A DNA stretch of 64,000 bases, from positions 1-64,000 of the forward strand of contig CAVYAL010000002.1 in the NCBI GenBank assembly GCA_963766505.1. Direction: 5' to 3'. Source of the DNA: DATIRA01 sp963766505 (GTDB lineage Bacteria > Pseudomonadota > Gammaproteobacteria > Steroidobacterales > Steroidobacteraceae). A model generated the notes under the pieces. It saw nothing but the letters and a program-made list of their open reading frames with translations. It was not told the origin of the DNA and made no database searches. A program made the translations under genes and the position numbers. Positions 9,215 through 18,008 of the stretch are shown here, piece after piece; position 1 is the stretch's first letter, and every line of letters begins with the position of its first letter.

Positions 9215-9982
9215 CTAGGGGGTCGGGTCCTCGGGTCCGTGTCGAGCCGGCGCACCCAGCCAGACGCTGCCGTCCGCGAAGTGCTCTGCCTTCCAGATGG
9301 GTGCCCGCGCCTTCAGTTCCTCGATGGCGTAGCGACAGGCTGCGAAGGCCTCCTCGCGATGGGGCGACGCCACCGCGATGGCCACGCTGGCCTCCCCGAC
9401 CGCGACCTCGCCGACACGGTGCAGGATGGCTACACGTCGCACGCCGAAACGCATCTCGATCTCGTCGGCGATCTCGCCCAGGACGGTGAGCACCATGGGT
9501 TCGAAGGCCTCGTAGGACAGGCCGGCCACGTGCTGGCCGGCGAAACGCGCGGCTTCGGCCTCCTGACCCGGTGCCGGCGTCCCCGGCGACAGGCGCGTCT
9601 GCCCCAGGAAGATGGCCACCGCGCCATCGGCGGGTGTGGCCACGCTGGCGCGCAGCTCATCGAGCACGCCGGCGTCGATGGCAGCCTGGGTCATCTCGAG
9701 GCGGCGTCGGCGCTCGCCTGCTCCGGTCGCTACCTCTGTCCCACCGGCCACCGGCGGGATGACGGCCAGCTCGTCGCCGCCGGCCAGGACTTCGGTGGTC
9801 TCCACGTAGCGACCGTTGCGGGCGAAGCGAACGCTGGAGCCGGCCGCGGCGAGCACGGGGTGTTCAGCCACCAGGGCCGCCCACGCAGCGGCCACGTCAG
9901 CGCCATCAGGCAGGTCGAGCTGGCATGAGCGAAGCCCCGTCTGGATACGTTGCATGGCGAAGAGACGCACTTCGATCTGCAT
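9215..9982 (-). CDS. moaDE: MoaD-MoaE fusion, molybdopterin synthase
   Basis: 255 residues from ATG 9982. Residues 1-85 are a ubiquitin-like MoaD domain (EVRLFAMQRIQTG start), ending in a Gly-Gly (AVIPPVAGG) that would carry the thiocarboxylate sulfur. The rest is MoaE: AVAIFLGQTR, RVAILHRVGEVAVGEASV and the catalytic Lys pair in KARAPIWKAE. Fusion puts sulfur donor and catalytic subunit on one chain, so the Gly-Gly is internal and not at a free C-terminus. That raises the question of how it is adenylated or cleaved. It starts 2 bp after the stop of a membrane-protein gene. No other moa gene is in the window. Confidence 0.87.
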   Translation of the reverse strand: MQIEVRLFAMQRIQTGLRSCQLDLPDGADVAAAWAALVAEHPVLAAAGSSVRFARNGRYVETTEVLAGGDELAVIPPVAGGTEVATGAGERRRRLEMTQAAIDAGVLDELRASVATPADGAVAIFLGQTRLSPGTPAPGQEAEAARFAGQHVAGLSYEAFEPMVLTVLGEIADEIEMRFGVRRVAILHRVGEVAVGEASVAIAVASPHREEAFAACRYAIEELKARAPIWKAEHFADGSVWLGAPARHGPEDPTP

Positions 9983-9984
9983 GG

Positions 9985-10812
9985 CTACACGAGCAACCCT
10001 TCGCCGAGCGCCAGCCCGGCGGCCACGATGGTCGAGGCCATGACCACGGCGAACTCGATGTAGAGCAGGCCCGTCGCCGACTCCATCGAGCGCGTCAGCG
10101 CCGTACGCCAGGCCATCCACACCAGGACCAGGGGGAACAGCAGACCCACGACCAGGCGCAGCCAGACGAAGACGGCATTGGGCCCGGTGAGCGCCTCGAA
10201 GGGCTCCTGGTCGGGAATGCCCGCGGCCAGCCAGACCCCGAAGAGCAGCAACTGGATGGTGAGCGCCCAGAGCAGGATGCGGGTGGTCAGGACCAGTGGC
10301 CGCTCGGAGATCCGTGGTGTCACGAGGTACCAGTGGGCCAGCACCACGGCGGCCATGGAACCGCCCGTGACCACGGTCAGCGCCAGCAGCTGGACCAGCA
10401 CCGACACAGCCAGGGGCGTGCCGTCGGTCCAGCCGTAGGCAGCCAGTCCCATGGCGGCGATACCGGCAACAAGCGCACCGGCGCCGAGCCACAGGGCGCG
10501 TCCACCGCGACCGAGGCGCAGGCCCGCCGGGAAGGCGAGCATGACGAAGAGGGCGATGCCGAGTCGTCGTGGCTCGGCGATCGTCACCCCGTCGGTGATG
10601 GCCAGCTCGCTCGGGTCCGGTAGGCCCCACTCGATCGCGAGCCAACCCAGCCCGATGACACCGGCCAGGAAGGCGCTGAAGCCCAGGAAGCCAGCGGTCG
10701 CGTCGGTCGTCTGACGCAGCCACCAGGTGAGCGCCAGGCTGCCCAGCGCCAGGGAACCCAGCAACACCCAGGTGATGAAGCTGAGGCTCTGCACGATCTG
10801 CTGCGTCTCCAC
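9985..10812 (-). CDS. unrecognised eight-helix membrane protein
   Basis: 275 residues from GTG 10812 (VETQQIVQSLSF). Eight hydrophobic segments are visible, with only short loops and one acidic loop near residue 55. I see no motif that ties it to a named transporter family. Its stop lies 2 bp before the moaDE start, so the two are probably one transcript and translationally coupled. A role in molybdate handling or in a molybdoenzyme's membrane part is possible from context only. The frame is intact. Confidence 0.6.
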   Translation of the reverse strand: METQQIVQSLSFITWVLLGSLALGSLALTWWLRQTTDATAGFLGFSAFLAGVIGLGWLAIEWGLPDPSELAITDGVTIAEPRRLGIALFVMLAFPAGLRLGRGGRALWLGAGALVAGIAAMGLAAYGWTDGTPLAVSVLVQLLALTVVTGGSMAAVVLAHWYLVTPRISERPLVLTTRILLWALTIQLLLFGVWLAAGIPDQEPFEALTGPNAVFVWLRLVVGLLFPLVLVWMAWRTALTRSMESATGLLYIEFAVVMASTIVAAGLALGEGLLV

Positions 10813-10895
10813 GCAGCGGAGTGTAGGGCGCGGGCCACATGCGCGAGGCGCAACGGTCCCCGCCGCCCCGACCGACCCTGACGGACCCGATGGCT

Positions 10896-10948
10896 CCGAC
10901 TCGAGCGATTCCTCCCGGCCCCGATCGGCCCCGACTCGAGCAGTTCCT
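10896..10948. repeat. two 18-bp direct repeats, 35 bp apart
   Basis: CCGACTCGAGCGATTCCT (10896) and CCGACTCGAGCAGTTCCT (10931) match at 16 of 18 positions. They lie 85-135 bp upstream of the membrane protein/moaDE operon start, so regulator binding is a reasonable guess. Confidence 0.45.
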
Positions 10949-11169
10949 GTCACCTATGCACCGGGGGACTGCAAGACCGGCTGACAGCGTCGCGGCGTGG
11001 CCGGTGGACCCGCAGCCGGGCCTGTTGGCGCCCAGCCTGAGCGTGGAGCAGCACCTCCTGGCGCGGCCTGACGCGGGCCGGAGACGCGCCGGCCCCGTCG
11101 GTGTCCGTCCAGCAGTCCCCCGGAGACTAGATGACAGGAACGGCCAGCCGGTGGCGCGGCCAGCGGTGG

Positions 11170-11249
11170 CTGCGGCACGCCACGAGCAGCGGCGGCTCGA
11201 CGCTGACAGCACCGGCGGCTCGACGCCACGAGTACCGACGGCTCGACGC
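11170..11249. repeat. 23-bp tandem repeat, about 3.5 units
   Basis: The 11-mer CGGCTCGACGC occurs at 11193, 11216 and 11239, exactly 23 bp apart. A diverged unit precedes it at 11170. The 12 bases between cores vary. The whole 10813-11291 gap contains no gene I can support. It separates the upstream side of the moaDE operon from the 3' end of the GGDEF-EAL gene. Confidence 0.6.
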
Positions 11250-11291
11250 TGACGCTGGGATCGTTGACACCGGCTGCCCCAGCTACAGACT

Positions 11292-13760
11292 CTAGGCCGG
11301 ACTGCCGCCGAATGCGTCAGGGCGGGTTGCCGGTGCACCGTTCCGCCGCGTGGCAGGCGCATTCTCGACGACGAGCGCGCCCGCCGCCAACGCCTCGATG
11401 TCCACGCGCTTGAGGCCGAGGTTGTGGCCGGGGCGACCCAGCAGGTAGCCCTGGCCGGTCGTGATGCCGAGCTCCCGCAGTGAGCGCAGCTGCTCGGCCG
11501 TCTCGAGGCCTTCGGCGATGGCCACGGCACCCTGTCGTGCCGCCAGCTCCGTGAGCGAGCGCAGCACGTTGCGCGAGGAGTCGTGCTGGGTCCCATCCTG
11601 CACCAGGGAGAGATCGATCTTGACGATGTCGAAACGGACCTGCGAGAGCAGCCGCAAGCCGGCGTTCCCAGCCCCGACGTCGTCCGCTGCCAGGCGGACA
11701 CCGGCATGCTGCAGTGCCGCCGCGTTCCGGCGCAGCCGGTCGAGGTCGCTGATGGCCTCGCGCTCAGTGAGCTCGACCACCACCCGCCCGGGGCTGAGTC
11801 GGTAGCGCGCGAGGACCTCCAGCAGCCAGGCCGAGCTGAAGTCCTGGACCTCGAGGGTCTGCGGCGAGAGGTTGATGGTCACGACCTGGTCGACATCGAT
11901 GTCGACGCTGCCCGCCGCCACGACCTCGAAGCAGGCCAGGTCGAGCTCGACGGTCCGACCCGCTGCGGCGGCTGCGGCGAAGAGCTGTCCTGGGTTCGAG
12001 AAGGCCGCCGAGGGCCCCGGTCGGATGAGGCCCTCGAAGCCCAGGACGCTGCCATCCCGCAAGTCGACGATGGGCTGGTACACCGGGGTCAGGCTGCGAG
12101 CTCGGATGACGTCGCGGATGGCCGTGATGGCGCCCTGGTCGGCCGACTCGGTCTGCACCTGATCGCGGTCGGCATCGAAGACCCCGACCGTGCCGCGCCC
12201 GCTGCGCTTGCAGCGATACAGGGCCGCGTCGGCCTGGCGGAACAGCTCGCCACGATCGGCCGCCAGCAACGGGACGGAGGAGATGCCCCCGGAGAAGGGG
12301 ATGACACGCTCGCCCGCGGCCGGACGCAGGCAGAAGTGGCGCAGGCGGTTGGCGGCGATGAGGGCCTCGTTGGCGTCGGTGTGCGGGAGGATGACCGCGA
12401 ACTCGTCCCCGCCGATGCGAAAGGCCCGGTCTCCGTAGCGCAGCGCATCACGGATGCTGTTGGCCATGCCCACCAGGAGACGGTCGCCGGCCGGGTGACC
12501 CTCGCCGTCATTGACGACCTTGAGGTCGTCGAGGTCGATGAGCAGCAGCGCTACCGGTACCTTGTGCCGCCGGTACAGCTCCAGCTGGCGGTCCAGCTCC
12601 TCCTGGAAGGAGCGGTGGTTGCCGAGCCCGGTCAGGCCGTCGTGGAGCGAGTCCTCGCGAGCCTCCCGGTACAGCACCTCCAGCTGCGACTGCGATCGGG
12701 CGAGGTCATCGAACGGCTGCAGGAAGGTGCGCGCGACCACGACCGCGATGAGCAGCACCATGACGGCGAAGCCGACGAGAGCCAGCAACAGGGCCGTGTC
12801 GGGCACCGCCTCAGCCAGCGGCCAGACGTGGATGATGCCGAAGTGCGCGCCGTCGTCCAAACGCCACAGCGGTGCCGCGGTGGCCACCCAGCCGGCGGCC
12901 TCGAGCGCCTCGGTAGTCCCGGTGTGGCCGTTGACGATGCCGTTGATGCGCACGCGCAGATTGCCCAGTGGACGGGCGCCGGGCAGGCCGGATCCGGTGG
13001 CGACCACCTCGGTCCGCGCGCCGGCGACCATCGAGTCGGTGGCCATGTCCACCAGCGCCGCGCTGCTCGCGACAGCGGAGGCGCTGGGCGTCGCCTCGAA
13101 GAGTCGGGGCAGGCTGACCGCCATGCTCAACACGCCCGCGTCGCGTCGCGATGTCCCCACCAGCTCCGTCGAGAGGACCAGGCGGCGTGTGCGGTCCGGA
13201 CCCCACGCGGTCGTCCGCAGCACCTCGCCGGGCGGTGCGGCGATGGTCCGCGCTGCCAGGCTGGACATGACGCAACCGGACGCCGCAGCGGTGCTCGTGA
13301 TGGTGCCGGGCGCCGGGAGGCCGGGAACCGCCGCCGAGCTGTCCAGCGGCACGGTCGATCCGTCGCTGGCGCGCGTGAGACAGGCACCGACGACGACCGA
13401 CTGCTCCCCGCCGGCCAGTGCTGCCAGCATCCCGGCTGCGACCTGGCGCTCGTCGGTGCCGCTGATGCCATCGACGAGCCGGTGCAGGCCAGGGTCCGTG
13501 GCAACCCCCAGCAGGCGGGTCTCGAGCTCCTGCAGGCCTGCCGTCAGGTCGGCGACGGCGGTGGACGTCTCCCAGGCATGTCGCTCGGGGACCCCGCGTA
13601 CCGGCACAGCCGTGAAGGTGTTGGTGAGGACGATGACCCCGACCATGGGTAGCACCGCCAGGCCGAGCATGGCCATCCAGAGCCGGACCCGCATGAGGCT
13701 GGCGCCGTGACGGGAACGGGCGCGTGGGCGGCCTGTGCTGACCAGTCTGGGTAGAGGCAT
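11292..13760 (-). CDS. membrane GGDEF-EAL protein, c-di-GMP turnover
   Basis: 822 residues. A first membrane helix at about 28-50 and a second at about 320-345 enclose a roughly 270-residue extracytoplasmic sensor region of Cache/CHASE type. GGDEF follows, with RIGGDEF intact and an inhibitory-site RYGD (RxxD) correctly placed upstream. The EAL domain reads FEGLIRP in place of EAL, but keeps the other catalytic residues: NLSPQ, ELTER, DDVGAGN, KIDLS, EGLET and QGYLLGRP. Both making and breaking c-di-GMP are therefore possible. The frame is intact over 2.5 kb. A close relative with the same EGL variant is at 55956. Confidence 0.88.
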   Translation of the reverse strand: MPLPRLVSTGRPRARSRHGASLMRVRLWMAMLGLAVLPMVGVIVLTNTFTAVPVRGVPERHAWETSTAVADLTAGLQELETRLLGVATDPGLHRLVDGISGTDERQVAAGMLAALAGGEQSVVVGACLTRASDGSTVPLDSSAAVPGLPAPGTITSTAAASGCVMSSLAARTIAAPPGEVLRTTAWGPDRTRRLVLSTELVGTSRRDAGVLSMAVSLPRLFEATPSASAVASSAALVDMATDSMVAGARTEVVATGSGLPGARPLGNLRVRINGIVNGHTGTTEALEAAGWVATAAPLWRLDDGAHFGIIHVWPLAEAVPDTALLLALVGFAVMVLLIAVVVARTFLQPFDDLARSQSQLEVLYREAREDSLHDGLTGLGNHRSFQEELDRQLELYRRHKVPVALLLIDLDDLKVVNDGEGHPAGDRLLVGMANSIRDALRYGDRAFRIGGDEFAVILPHTDANEALIAANRLRHFCLRPAAGERVIPFSGGISSVPLLAADRGELFRQADAALYRCKRSGRGTVGVFDADRDQVQTESADQGAITAIRDVIRARSLTPVYQPIVDLRDGSVLGFEGLIRPGPSAAFSNPGQLFAAAAAAGRTVELDLACFEVVAAGSVDIDVDQVVTINLSPQTLEVQDFSSAWLLEVLARYRLSPGRVVVELTEREAISDLDRLRRNAAALQHAGVRLAADDVGAGNAGLRLLSQVRFDIVKIDLSLVQDGTQHDSSRNVLRSLTELAARQGAVAIAEGLETAEQLRSLRELGITTGQGYLLGRPGHNLGLKRVDIEALAAGALVVENAPATRRNGAPATRPDAFGGSPA

Positions 13761-13869
13761 AGTCCCAGCCGGGGCTGGTCAGGCCATTCAACGATGCCGC
13801 GGACCATCCGGGAATGGCCCGAATCGCACACTGCGGCACAGGACCGCTGGCGTCCTGTACCGCGTCCGC

Positions 13870-14129
13870 TCAGCCGAGCTCGGCCACCAGGGCGCGCAGG
13901 GCCCGGCTGCGCTCGAAGGCGGGCAGCCAACGGACGGCCTCGAAGCCCCGCGCGGCAGCCTCGACCGCCTCCTCGGCCTGCCCGTCGGTGGTCAGGTACG
14001 TGGCGCCCGCCGGCCGCGCCGGGTGCGTCGGGTCATCGACATCCAGGCGGTCCGACGAGGTCACCCAACGACCAGCCAGATCGGTGGGGTGTGGCTCCTG
14101 AAGGGTGCCCCCAGCTCCTCGTTCGTCAT
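13870..14129 (-). pseudogene. aldehyde dehydrogenase, N-terminal remnant
   Basis: From ATG 14129 the frame reads MTNEELGAPFRSHTP, then after one shift DLAGRWVTSSDRLDVDDP and QAEEAVEAAARGFEAVRWL. This matches the usual N-terminal arm of NAD(P)-dependent aldehyde dehydrogenases. It ends at a stop after about 85 residues of an expected 480-500. The nucleotide-binding and catalytic parts are absent from the neighbourhood, because the next gene on the same strand is the GGDEF-EAL gene. It looks like a decayed leftover and is unlikely to be functional. Confidence 0.6.
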
Positions 14130-14229
14130 GCGCGCCATGGTAGTCACGCGCATCCCAGCCAGCGTCCCGTGGAGACATGCGCCCAGACCGGGTAGGCTGG
14201 TAGCGCAGATCACGCAGCAGGAGTGCCAC

Positions 14230-14733
14230 GTGCCCCAGTACTCGAACCCACCGGAGATGGTGGTTGATCCGGCCCGCTCGTATGCGGCCACCATCGAGAC
14301 GACCGCCGGGACCATGACCGCGGAGCTGTTCGCGGCCGAGGCGCCACGCACGGTGAACAACTTCGTCTTCCTGGCCCAGGAGGGCTTCTACGAGGGCGTC
14401 ATCTTCCACCGTGTCATCAACGGCTTCATGATCCAGGGTGGCGATCCGACCGGCACCGGTACGGGTGGCCCGGGCTACCGCTTCGCGGATGAGCCAGTGA
14501 CGCGCCGCTATCTGCGCGGCACGCTGGCCATGGCCAATGCCGGGCCCAACACCAACGGCAGCCAGTTCTTCATCATGCACGCCGACTACGGTTTGCCGCC
14601 CAACTACACCATCTTCGGCAAGCTGAGCGCCGGTGAGGACGTCGTGGACGCCATCGCCACCGCACCGACCGGGCCTCAGGATCGCCCGCTGCAGCCGGTC
14701 GGCATCACGTCGGTGACGATCGCCGAGGCCTGA
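14230..14733 (+). CDS. cyclophilin-type peptidylprolyl isomerase
   Basis: 167 residues from GTG 14230 with an AGGAG site just upstream. It has the cyclophilin core: APRTVNNFVFLAQEGFY, FHRVINGFMIQGGDPTGTG with the catalytic Arg, and GSQFFIMHADYG. No signal peptide is seen, so it is a cytoplasmic cis-trans prolyl isomerase. It lies next to the remnant aldehyde dehydrogenase and just upstream of a small hypothetical gene on the same strand. Confidence 0.9.
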   Translation: MPQYSNPPEMVVDPARSYAATIETTAGTMTAELFAAEAPRTVNNFVFLAQEGFYEGVIFHRVINGFMIQGGDPTGTGTGGPGYRFADEPVTRRYLRGTLAMANAGPNTNGSQFFIMHADYGLPPNYTIFGKLSAGEDVVDAIATAPTGPQDRPLQPVGITSVTIAEA

Positions 14734-14738
14734 GCGGA

Positions 14739-15107
14739 ATGGCCGAGCAGCATCCCCACCAGCCTCCGGGAACCGGCATGGTCACGGAGGTCGCGCGCGA
14801 CGAATGGCCGGCCTGGTGCCGGCAAGCGAGCGCAGACCTGCGCGGGCATGAGCTGGACCTGCACTTCGCCGACCCTGCGCTGGGCGAGGTCCGCCTCGCG
14901 GAGGACCAGCCGCTGGTGGCCATCGAGCACGACGAGGTCGGCCCCAACGCCGCCCTCACCATCAAGTACGGCGACGGTGTGCTACCGCTGCGTCACGTCA
15001 TCGTCGAGCCGCGCGAACTCCTGGTTGAGCACGATCAGGCCGGCGTGATCCGAGCGGCCACCATCACGGACGCCACCGGCCGGCGGACCTTCCTCGGCCT
15101 CGCCTGA
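14739..15107 (+). CDS. small hypothetical protein, possibly DUF5335-like
   Basis: 122 residues, starting 5 bp after the isomerase stop and so probably co-transcribed. The sequence begins with a short polar head, then VTEVARDEWPAWCRQ, followed by alternating beta-strand-like segments ending in GRRTFLGLA. The RDEWPAW start recalls DUF5335 proteins, but I cannot confirm this without a search. No catalytic motif is evident. Confidence 0.5.
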   Translation: MAEQHPHQPPGTGMVTEVARDEWPAWCRQASADLRGHELDLHFADPALGEVRLAEDQPLVAIEHDEVGPNAALTIKYGDGVLPLRHVIVEPRELLVEHDQAGVIRAATITDATGRRTFLGLA

Positions 15108-15128
15108 CCGCGGCGCGCTTGGCGCGAC

Positions 15129-15335
15129 CTACGGGGACGGCGAGGGCAGCAGCACCTTGAGTGCGTCATCGAGCGTCGGCGGCGGCGGCGCCTCGGCGGC
15201 GAAGAAGACAAGGTAGACAGCCACCGCCGCCGCGATCGCCGCGAGGACGATCACCACCGCGATAGCCAGCGCCACCGTGCGTCGGTCGAGGCCTCTCCTC
15301 TTCGGCTCGGTCGTCGGTGTCGTGCCCATCGGCAT
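15129..15335 (-). CDS. single-pass small membrane protein
   Basis: 66-68 residues. A basic head (PKRRGLDRRT) is followed by one strong membrane helix of about 24 residues and a proline-rich tail ending PSPSP. An AGGAGG site sits right before the first ATG (15335) but is better spaced for the second ATG at 15329, which I prefer. The function is unknown. It lies just downstream of pheA on the same strand. Confidence 0.5.
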   Translation of the reverse strand: MPMGTTPTTEPKRRGLDRRTVALAIAVVIVLAAIAAAVAVYLVFFAAEAPPPPTLDDALKVLLPSPSP

Positions 15336-15378
15336 CCTCCTCGTGTGCTGTCCGTCTGGCCGCGCAGGCGTACCGCCA

Positions 15379-16252
15379 TCACAGGGCCGGCTCGACGGCC
15401 CTCGGGTAGCAGCCCATCACGCGGACCCAGACGCAGACCGAGCGCAGGTCCTCCAGGAACGCCTGCCCTGCCCCATCCTGCGGACAGACGTCGGCATCCA
15501 GGTCCACCCAGAAGACGTACTCCCAGGTGCCCTCGCGGCTGGGTCGTGATTTCGAGCTTGGTCATGTTGATGCGATGGTCGGCGATGACCGCCAGCGCGC
15601 GCACCAGCGTTCCGGGCTCGTTGCGCACGGAGAACGCCAGCGCGCTGCGCATGCTGCCGTCGGGCGCCGCCGTCGCCGGCCGGGGCAGGCTCGCGCTCTG
15701 GGGCATCGCCAGCACCAGGAAGCGCGTGCGGTTGCTGCGCTCGGTCTGGATGTCCGACGCCAGGATGGACAGCCCGAACAGCTCGGCCGCACGCGGTGAC
15801 AGCACGGCTGCCGAACCGGTCTCCCGTCGGTCGCTGATCATCTTCCCCGATCCCGCGGTGTTGGTGGCCGCCAGCAGCGTCCAGGGGCGAGAGCGCAGGA
15901 ACGCCTCGGCCTGGCTCAGCGCCTGGATATGCGAGTAGACACGCGCGATGGACTCGATGTCCTGTCCTGGCATCGCGGCCAGGCACAGCCGCACCGGCAC
16001 GATGACCTCGCCCACGATGACGGCCTCCCCGTCCAGCAGCAGGTCGTAGACCTCGCGCACGCCGCCACCGACGACGTTCTCGATGGGCAGGACGCCGGCA
16101 GCCACGTCACCGCTGACCACGGCCCGGCCGACGTCGTCGAACAACGGCACGGGCTGCGCCTGCGCCCCAGGGTAGGCCGCCAGGACGGCGTCCTCGCCGA
16201 AGGAGCCGGGCTCGCCGGCGAAGGCAACCACGAGCCGCCTGAGCTCGGACAC
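15379..16252 (-). CDS. pheA: prephenate dehydratase (one frame break)
   Basis: Converts prephenate to phenylpyruvate in phenylalanine synthesis. From GTG 16252: FAGEPGSFGEDAV at the start, PIENVVGGGVREVYDLL in the catalytic domain, and the SNRTRF motif with the essential Thr. A C-terminal ACT domain follows (NEPGTLVRALAVIADHRINMTKLEITTQP). The frame breaks near 15533 inside the ACT domain. Restoring one GC unit gives REGTWEYVFWVDLDAD and a natural end at 15379. It is the last gene of the branched-chain operon, 94 bp after cimA, so aromatic and branched-chain synthesis may be transcribed together. Confidence 0.88.
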
Positions 16253-16346
16253 CGGGTCAGCCCGCCGCTCGGCCGCCGCTCAGCCGCCGGAACCGGCGAC
16301 GCTGCCCGGGGCGCTGCCCATCCGTGCCTCAGGCTGCTCATCCTCG

Positions 16347-17981
16347 CTACGGTCGGAACGGCGCTGTGACGCTTCCAGATGGCGTACTCGAAGGAATCGG
16401 CCAGGGCGATAGCGGAGGCCGAGATGATGTTGGTCGCCCGAGCCCATCGTCGACCACTCCAGGTCCTCGTCGATGGAGTCGATGATGACCCTGGTGCGGG
16501 CGGCCGTGGCGGCCTCGCCATCGATGATGCGGACCTTGTAGTCGACCAGCCGCATCGACTCGAGCTGCGGGAAGAAGGTCCCCAGCGCCTTGCGCAGGGC
16601 GGCATCGAGCGCGTTGACCGGCCCGTTGCCATCGGCCGCGGTATGCAGGACCTCGCCATCGACACGGACCTTGACGGTGGCTTCGGCCAGGAAGTCCCGG
16701 CCGTCTCGCTGCTCGGAGAGGACGGTGTAGTCGATGATCTCGAAGGGCGGCTGATAGTCGGCGGCCTTGCGCCGGATGAGCAGCTCGAACGAAGCCTCGG
16801 CGCCTTCGAAGGCGAGGCCCTGGTTCTCCAGCTCCTTGATGGTCTGGCTCAGGGCCTTCGCATCGACCACGCCCTCGAGCTTGTGCCCGAGCTGCTCGGC
16901 GCGGATGCGCGTGTTGGCGCGGCCACCCAGCTCCGAGACCACGAGGCGGCTCTGGTTGCCCACCAGGACCGGGTCGACGTGCTGGTAGCTGCGCTCCACC
17001 TTGGCCACGGCGGCTCCGTGGACACCACCCTTGTGGGCGAAGGCGGAGCGACCCACGAAGGGCTGATAGTCGAGGGGCGTGACGTTGGCGATCTCGGCGA
17101 CGCTCCGGGACAGCGAGGTCAGGTGGCTGATCTCGCCACCTCCGACCGGCAGGAGGGGCAGGTCGGTCTTGAGCGCCAGGTTGGCCATGACGCTGACCAT
17201 GTTGGCGTTGCCACAGCGCTCGCCGTAGCCGTTGATGGTGGCCTGCACGTGGCGCGCTCCGGCGGCCACCGCGGCCATGGTGTTGGCGACGGCGAGCTCG
17301 GCATCGTTGTGGGTGTGGATGCCCCAGGTGACCGCTGGCGCGTCGGGATCCGCGGCCAGTGCGTCGCGCGTGTCCGTGAAGATGCGCACCAGCTCATCGG
17401 TCAGCGTGCCGCCGTTGGTGTCGCAGAGCACGAGGTCACGTGCACCGGCCTGGCGGGCCGCCCGGAGGGTCTGCGAGGGCGTAGTCGCGATCGGCCTTGT
17501 AGCCATCGAAGAAGTGCTCGGCGTCGTAGACGACCTCGCGACCGCGCTCGTCGGATGAAGGCCACCGACTCGGCGATCATGTCGAGGTTCTGCGTCGAGC
17601 GAGGCGCTCAGCACCTCGGTGACGTGCAGGTCCCAGGACTTGCCGAAGATGGTGACCACCGGGGTCTCGGCGGCCACCAGCTCGTAGAGGTTGGGGTCGT
17701 TCTCGGCCGCTGTTGGCGCGATGGCGCGTGGAACCGAAGGCGGCCAGCTTGGCGTTGCTCCACGTCATCGTCCGGGCCGCCGCGAAGAACTCGATGTCCT
17801 TGGGATTGGAGCCCGGCCAGCCACCCTCGATGTAGGGCATGCCGTACTCGTCGAGCATGCGCGCGATGCGGATCTTGTCCGCCAGCGAGAGCGTGATGTT
17901 CTCGCCCTGCGTGCCGTCACGAAGGGTGGTGTCGTAGAGGACGACCGGCGCTCTGCGGTCGGGGCTCGGTTCGGTGCTCAC
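16347..17981 (-). CDS. cimA: citramalate synthase (six frame breaks)
   Basis: Condenses acetyl-CoA with pyruvate to (R)-citramalate, the first step of the threonine-independent route to isoleucine. The N-terminus has YDTTLRDGTQGENITLSL, the DmpG/HMGL catalytic Arg-Asp motif. GSNPKDIEFF, VLCDTNGG, WGIHTHNDAELAVAN and NGYGERCGNAN follow, then a LeuA-type regulatory domain. FFDGYK and the long inter-domain distance favour CimA over LeuA. Frames change near 17709, 17592, 17537, 17474, 16436 and 16360. Restoring one GC unit at each yields exactly 549 codons and a TAG at 16347. It lies 27 bp after leuB. Confidence 0.85.
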
Positions 17982-18008
17982 GTCGTCTCTCCGATCGAAG
18001 TGCTGCTG

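Noticed and set aside
11170..11249. CRISPR array
   Set aside because: The repeat core is only 11 bp with 12-bp filler, far below array dimensions, and no cas genes are present.
9215..11707. 830-codon minus-strand frame running through moaDE, the membrane protein and the intergenic repeats
   Set aside because: Only the last 255 codons (MoaDE) have homology. The rest is a stop-poor shadow in GC-rich DNA, overlapping a better-supported membrane gene in another frame.
11583..13652. 689-codon plus-strand frame opposite the GGDEF-EAL gene
   Set aside because: Antisense to a protein with clear GGDEF and EAL motifs; its own translation is low-complexity and lacks any motif.
16379..17896. 505-codon plus-strand frame opposite cimA
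   Set aside because: Uninterrupted only because of codon bias; cimA motifs on the other strand are unambiguous.
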